Source: Rhynchonema sp. JSB1_4
Lineage: Eukaryota; Nematoda; Chromadorea; Monhysterida; Xyalidae
NCBI GenBank assembly: GCA_030248065.1
Contig: JASAMV010000221.1
Span: 21,626-85,625, forward strand
DNA length: 64,000 nt
Direction: 5' to 3'
The translations under genes and the position numbers were made by a program. Under the pieces are notes generated by a model. The model saw nothing but the letters and a program-made list of their open reading frames with translations. It was not told the origin of the DNA and made no database searches. This document shows positions 60,623 through 64,000 of the stretch, one piece after another. Each line of letters opens with the position of its first letter. The stretch's first letter is position 1.

Positions 60623-62414
60623 ATGCCGTTTGCCGATCTTGTTACTAAAGGGGATAGACATAATGTTTCAGTGCCAGTGAGCGTGCACGAAACGGTATCC
60701 GCCCCTGACAACGTACTACAGCTGGCAGCAGCACCAACAGGCGACGGCAGCGTCAGTCAATGCACATCAATTATGGACGCCGACATCGATTATCGACCAT
60801 CACTCTTCACGCAACGATCGATATCCAAATCCGAACCGAACATACCGCGAAAGCCACACAATCTGTTGGATATAATTATTGATGAACAGGTGACACCATT
60901 TTGGATGATGGTTTGCATTGCTTTATTTTGATGCACACATTTCGACAGACTGGAAAATAGCTTGGTTATTGGATCGGATCTTCCGCATACAAATGATTTC
61001 TTTGAGTCACGAATATTTTGACTGTACATATTGATGATGTTGACCCGTGCAAGGGCTGCTTTTTCTGACAGGCACATCCGTTTCGAACAGTTTTGCGCTT
61101 TTCCTAAGTGGCACCTGGCAATATAAGCATATTGCCAATTCAAGAAAGTCACAGGTCGAAGGTAATATGTAGACCTGATATAATCACGAGGTTTGATATT
61201 GCTTCGATGTTTAAAAACAAACCCGGAATGTACGATGGTCATGTACAGACATCAACAGTGGCCGGCAGCACGACCATAACGAGCAGCAATACCGTACCCC
61301 CGTGCGAGTCGGGGGTGTCGTCATCGAAGAGTGACCACGAGATCGTATCCGGCCAAGGAACTGCTGCCAAACGACATGTTGCATTCAATATTGGATCGGT
61401 GGCAGCTGAGTCAGATGCTAGTGCATATAATCGGTCGGTTGGGATAGAGATGTACTGACGATGACCTGGTGCACCGTCTGATGGTAACCACAGATCACCC
61501 CAAAAGCAATGTGCTGACTCCCAAAATGAAACGGATGAGAGAAGACTGTCTTGTGCCAAGGGCTTGTATCTTCACTAATGGTTGATTGAACATCAACAGC
61601 AGATTTTTGACTAAAATTCTCAGTCACCACTTTATTTCCCAAGATTATAGTCTCTCTCATCATGCGGAGGTTCATTGAAACTGGCTACAAAGAGGCATGC
61701 TTAATTGCAGTTACCTGATATCCAAGTTTTTTCGACTGTTTGACACCGTTATGCGGTAATCGGATCACTGATTCATCAAAACATCCTTCAATTATTTTTA
61801 GTCTGTACATGGGCGGTTCCGACAATGACGTAATCGCCGCGTGGGAGAACTTCCTACAAGCTCAACGCCCCACAAACTCCGTTTCGTCCAACAGTCAAAT
61901 GCTCACGTCAGTCAGTGAGGATCTAGACTGTGAAACATCATCTAATGTGTCACTACGTGGTACTGACTCGGACGAGGGCGCGCCTAGTCGATCGACCATG
62001 ATGATTGGTGTTGGTTTGAACATGGGGTCTCCGTACATGGGTTTTCGACCATCAATTTGCACAATAGGTATATGCACGTATTGTGTGGGTTTTTTCGTCA
62101 CTGACGCTTGCGATATGATCGTGTGCGATCTATTGCGACCTCATCGCACTGGGAAATTATTGTGACACCACACAGCGTCATGTCCTGGGGACCTTCATTG
62201 GAACTGCAAGTCCTGTGTAAAGTGTTTTTTCTTCAAAGCGCACTATTTCCAGGACGACGATGGTGAAGCGACATGGCAACGTCTTGGCAACCAACATGAC
62301 GATGTACGTGCCAAGCAGCTGCGTCACGTTCGTACTCTGGCCACTTCGGTTGCCTCACAACCAGCGCACAACAGCAGCCATGTTGGGCACACCAGCGATG
62401 ACGGGCGCATACCG
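60623..62414 (+). CDS. Unrecognised serine-rich, probably disordered protein (partial exon set)
   Basis: Exon 1, 60623-60889, starts with ATG (MPFADLVTKGDRHNV...) and ends phase 0 at CAG|GTGACA; it includes QRSISKSEPNIPRKP, a phosphorylation-type basic/Ser motif. A second open block ends at 61451 (AT|GTACTG, phase 2; its acceptor, 61140-61200, is unclear). This joins in phase to 61802-62067, which contains YMGGSDNDVIAAWENFLQAQ and an acidic Ser-rich stretch. A further block, 62253-62414, reads DDDGEATWQRLGNQ in frame 0, which does not match the phase 1 donor at 62067, so an exon or a different donor is missing. Composition (Ser, Thr, Asp, Gly) suggests intrinsic disorder. No domain is recognised, and the gene probably continues beyond 62414. 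Direction and at least two junctions are supported by splice sites; the product is unknown. Confidence 0.45.
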
Positions 62415-64000
62415 GTGCTTAAAGGTCTGGATTGATGATGTGTTAAACTTGTGGATTCGGTGTGATTCACGAATATTTAGTATTGTAATGTGAGTTGTGC
62501 AGGGTGTTGTTGTTGTGTACGTTTCGACCTATAAGTTTTCATAGAGAGGCGGGTGCCCCGCACCAGGTTATCGCCAGTGCGAAGCACATCTATTGGCGTT
62601 CAGTATCTTCGCGTAAAAGTGTTTGGAGACAAATACATATTTAAACGAAAGCTGCTTGTCTGCTTTCAGAAAAAGCTCAGTCAGCGATGTTTCATACGAA
62701 GGACCTGTCACTTGCGGAATGCAGATTACCCCGTTCTCATGAAACTGATGACATAACAAGGGTTGGCAATGAATGAATATTGAGAGTCATAGCAGATGTT
62801 TCACGGATGTAATGGCTGTGGTTTACAGTGGCTGACATTGTCGAAACGGTGTAAACAAGAGTTGGGCATGAAGTTGGATAAGTTGGTCGGTGTCAATCGG
62901 AGTCAGCATGAAACATTGCTCTCTGTCAGCGTGGAAGGCTTAGTTTAAATTGAGCACTTTCACACCGAGACCGAGCTTACACCGAATTTTACAACCACCT
63001 CTTGTTACGCCGTTTCGAAAAGTTCGACCAATGTTTCGTAAAGCCAGAGCCTTGGCTTGATGGCGCGGCACCAGACAGACAGTTTTGCAATAACTTGTGA
63101 ATGAATTCGATTGTTACCTATAGTTTGTTGTCTGTTGTATACGGGGGGACAAAGCCCATACTCCCGAGTTTTCAAGGACGTGTAGAAAATATTGAAATGC
63201 TCTGTCTGATTTGATAAAAAAGTTTCGAAATAAAAAGGTGTTGTCTTCGTTTCAATTGTATCATCTTTCAGAACATCTCGCACCTTTCTACCTACACACA
63301 GGAATGGACAGATCAAGTCTGGGGAAACTGTTTGATACTATTTGATGTGACGTGCATTTTCATGAGGTTTTTTTGACAAAAGAGTAGCATGCACCGAATG
63401 TACCTATAGGGAGGTGTACACAATATACGAACCCTGGAGTATGCCAATGTTGATGCAATGTTCCATCTATACAGCGCAAATCGAAGCCATAGAAACTCCC
63501 AAAGCAAGCAATAATCCCAAAACAAGGTACAGTACCCCAAGCAATATCTCAAAGTTCGCAACGTATATTGCAAGCGTGCAAGGTTGTGTTCTTAGGATGG
63601 AATTTTCGAAGACCTGTGATCCGGACCCGGAGAAACGTCGCAGGTTGACTAGTGCAACATTCGCGCCACTTGAAATGATTTACGCTAGCACCGTTTAAAA
63701 AAAGCGCGCCCGTTGCAACAACCAAGCTTATACACTGTTTCAGGTTAACACCGAGCAAGGTAGCACCGAACTTTTTCACACCGAGCTTTCGACTGGGTTC
63801 AGACTCCACAACCCGTTACATAATGTCGAAAATTTCAGCCTCAGCTGAGCGGCACTGTTATTGTCACTTTCTTATTGCAACATTCATATTAATTAAGCTT
63901 TCTCGTGGCTCTGTCTATTTGCAAATGAAATACCTTCATCGATGCTCGTTGCTGTTACGCGTTGTTGTCGATGCTACTCGGGATTAGTGATAACTTCGCT
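62415..64000. other. 3' end of window
   Basis: Contains the decayed foldback element(s) at 62846-63026 and about 63600-63830 and two GATGTTTCA words (62686, 62795). Downstream exons of the 60.6 kb gene may lie here or beyond, but I could not identify any. Confidence 0.4.
62846..63026. mobile_element. Diverged foldback MITE, same family, copy 4
   Basis: Carries the family ends in eroded form: GTCGAAACGGTGTAAAC on the left and GCCGTTTCGAAAAG on the right, with GTGTAAA / TTACACC words and a central GAAACATTG. An even more degraded piece may lie at about 63600-63830 (GGAATTTTCGAAGACC on the left, ATGTCGAAAATTT on the right). No coding content. Confidence 0.55.

Noticed and set aside
1..64000. 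Bacterial or viral features (operons, CRISPR, prophage)
   Set aside because: Intron-rich animal genes throughout; no such features seen.

Overview
This is nuclear DNA of an animal. The genes are split by many short to medium GT-AG introns, and the products are metazoan: secreted thrombospondin type-1 (TSP1) proteins, pancreatic-type carboxypeptidases, cobalamin-dependent methionine synthase and a C9orf72 orthologue. Small hairpin transposons fill the introns. Splice donors are unusual, with GTTGGT and other GTT forms very common, and a 9-base word (GATGTTTCA / TGAAACATC) is strongly over-represented around the genes. I could not fix the phylum. An invertebrate, possibly a flatworm-like lophotrochozoan, is a weak guess.

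Layout. 0.1-8.8 kb, minus strand: two tandem paralogues (411 and 409 codons) with the same eight-exon plan: signal peptide, apple/PAN-like cysteine module, five TSP1 repeats and a short tail. 9.2-14.5 kb, minus strand: two tandem M14A zinc carboxypeptidases. One (432 aa) has a prodomain; the other (354 aa) has none. 14.5-19.4 kb: intergenic, rich in repeats and low-complexity DNA. 19.45-34.60 kb, plus strand: a complete methionine synthase gene (MTR). I traced 28 coding exons whose phases all agree, giving 1267 aa. 35.3-40.0 kb, plus strand: a C9orf72-like DENN gene, about 585 aa in 14 exons, with a lineage-specific insertion of about 138 aa. 42.0-43.2 kb, minus strand: at least three phase-consistent exons of an unrecognised gene. 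43.2-60.6 kb: gene-poor, with mobile elements, including a hAT-type element nested in a large palindrome. 60.6-62.4 kb, plus strand: exons of an unrecognised serine-rich, probably disordered protein.

The genes do not form one pathway. The minus-strand block (adhesive or secreted TSP1 proteins plus digestive-type carboxypeptidases) looks like local tandem duplication, with signs of gene conversion between copies. MTR and C9orf72 are ordinary housekeeping genes that happen to be adjacent. Exon models were built by eye from homology, frame and splice sites; the phase closure is the main support. All counts should be recomputed.
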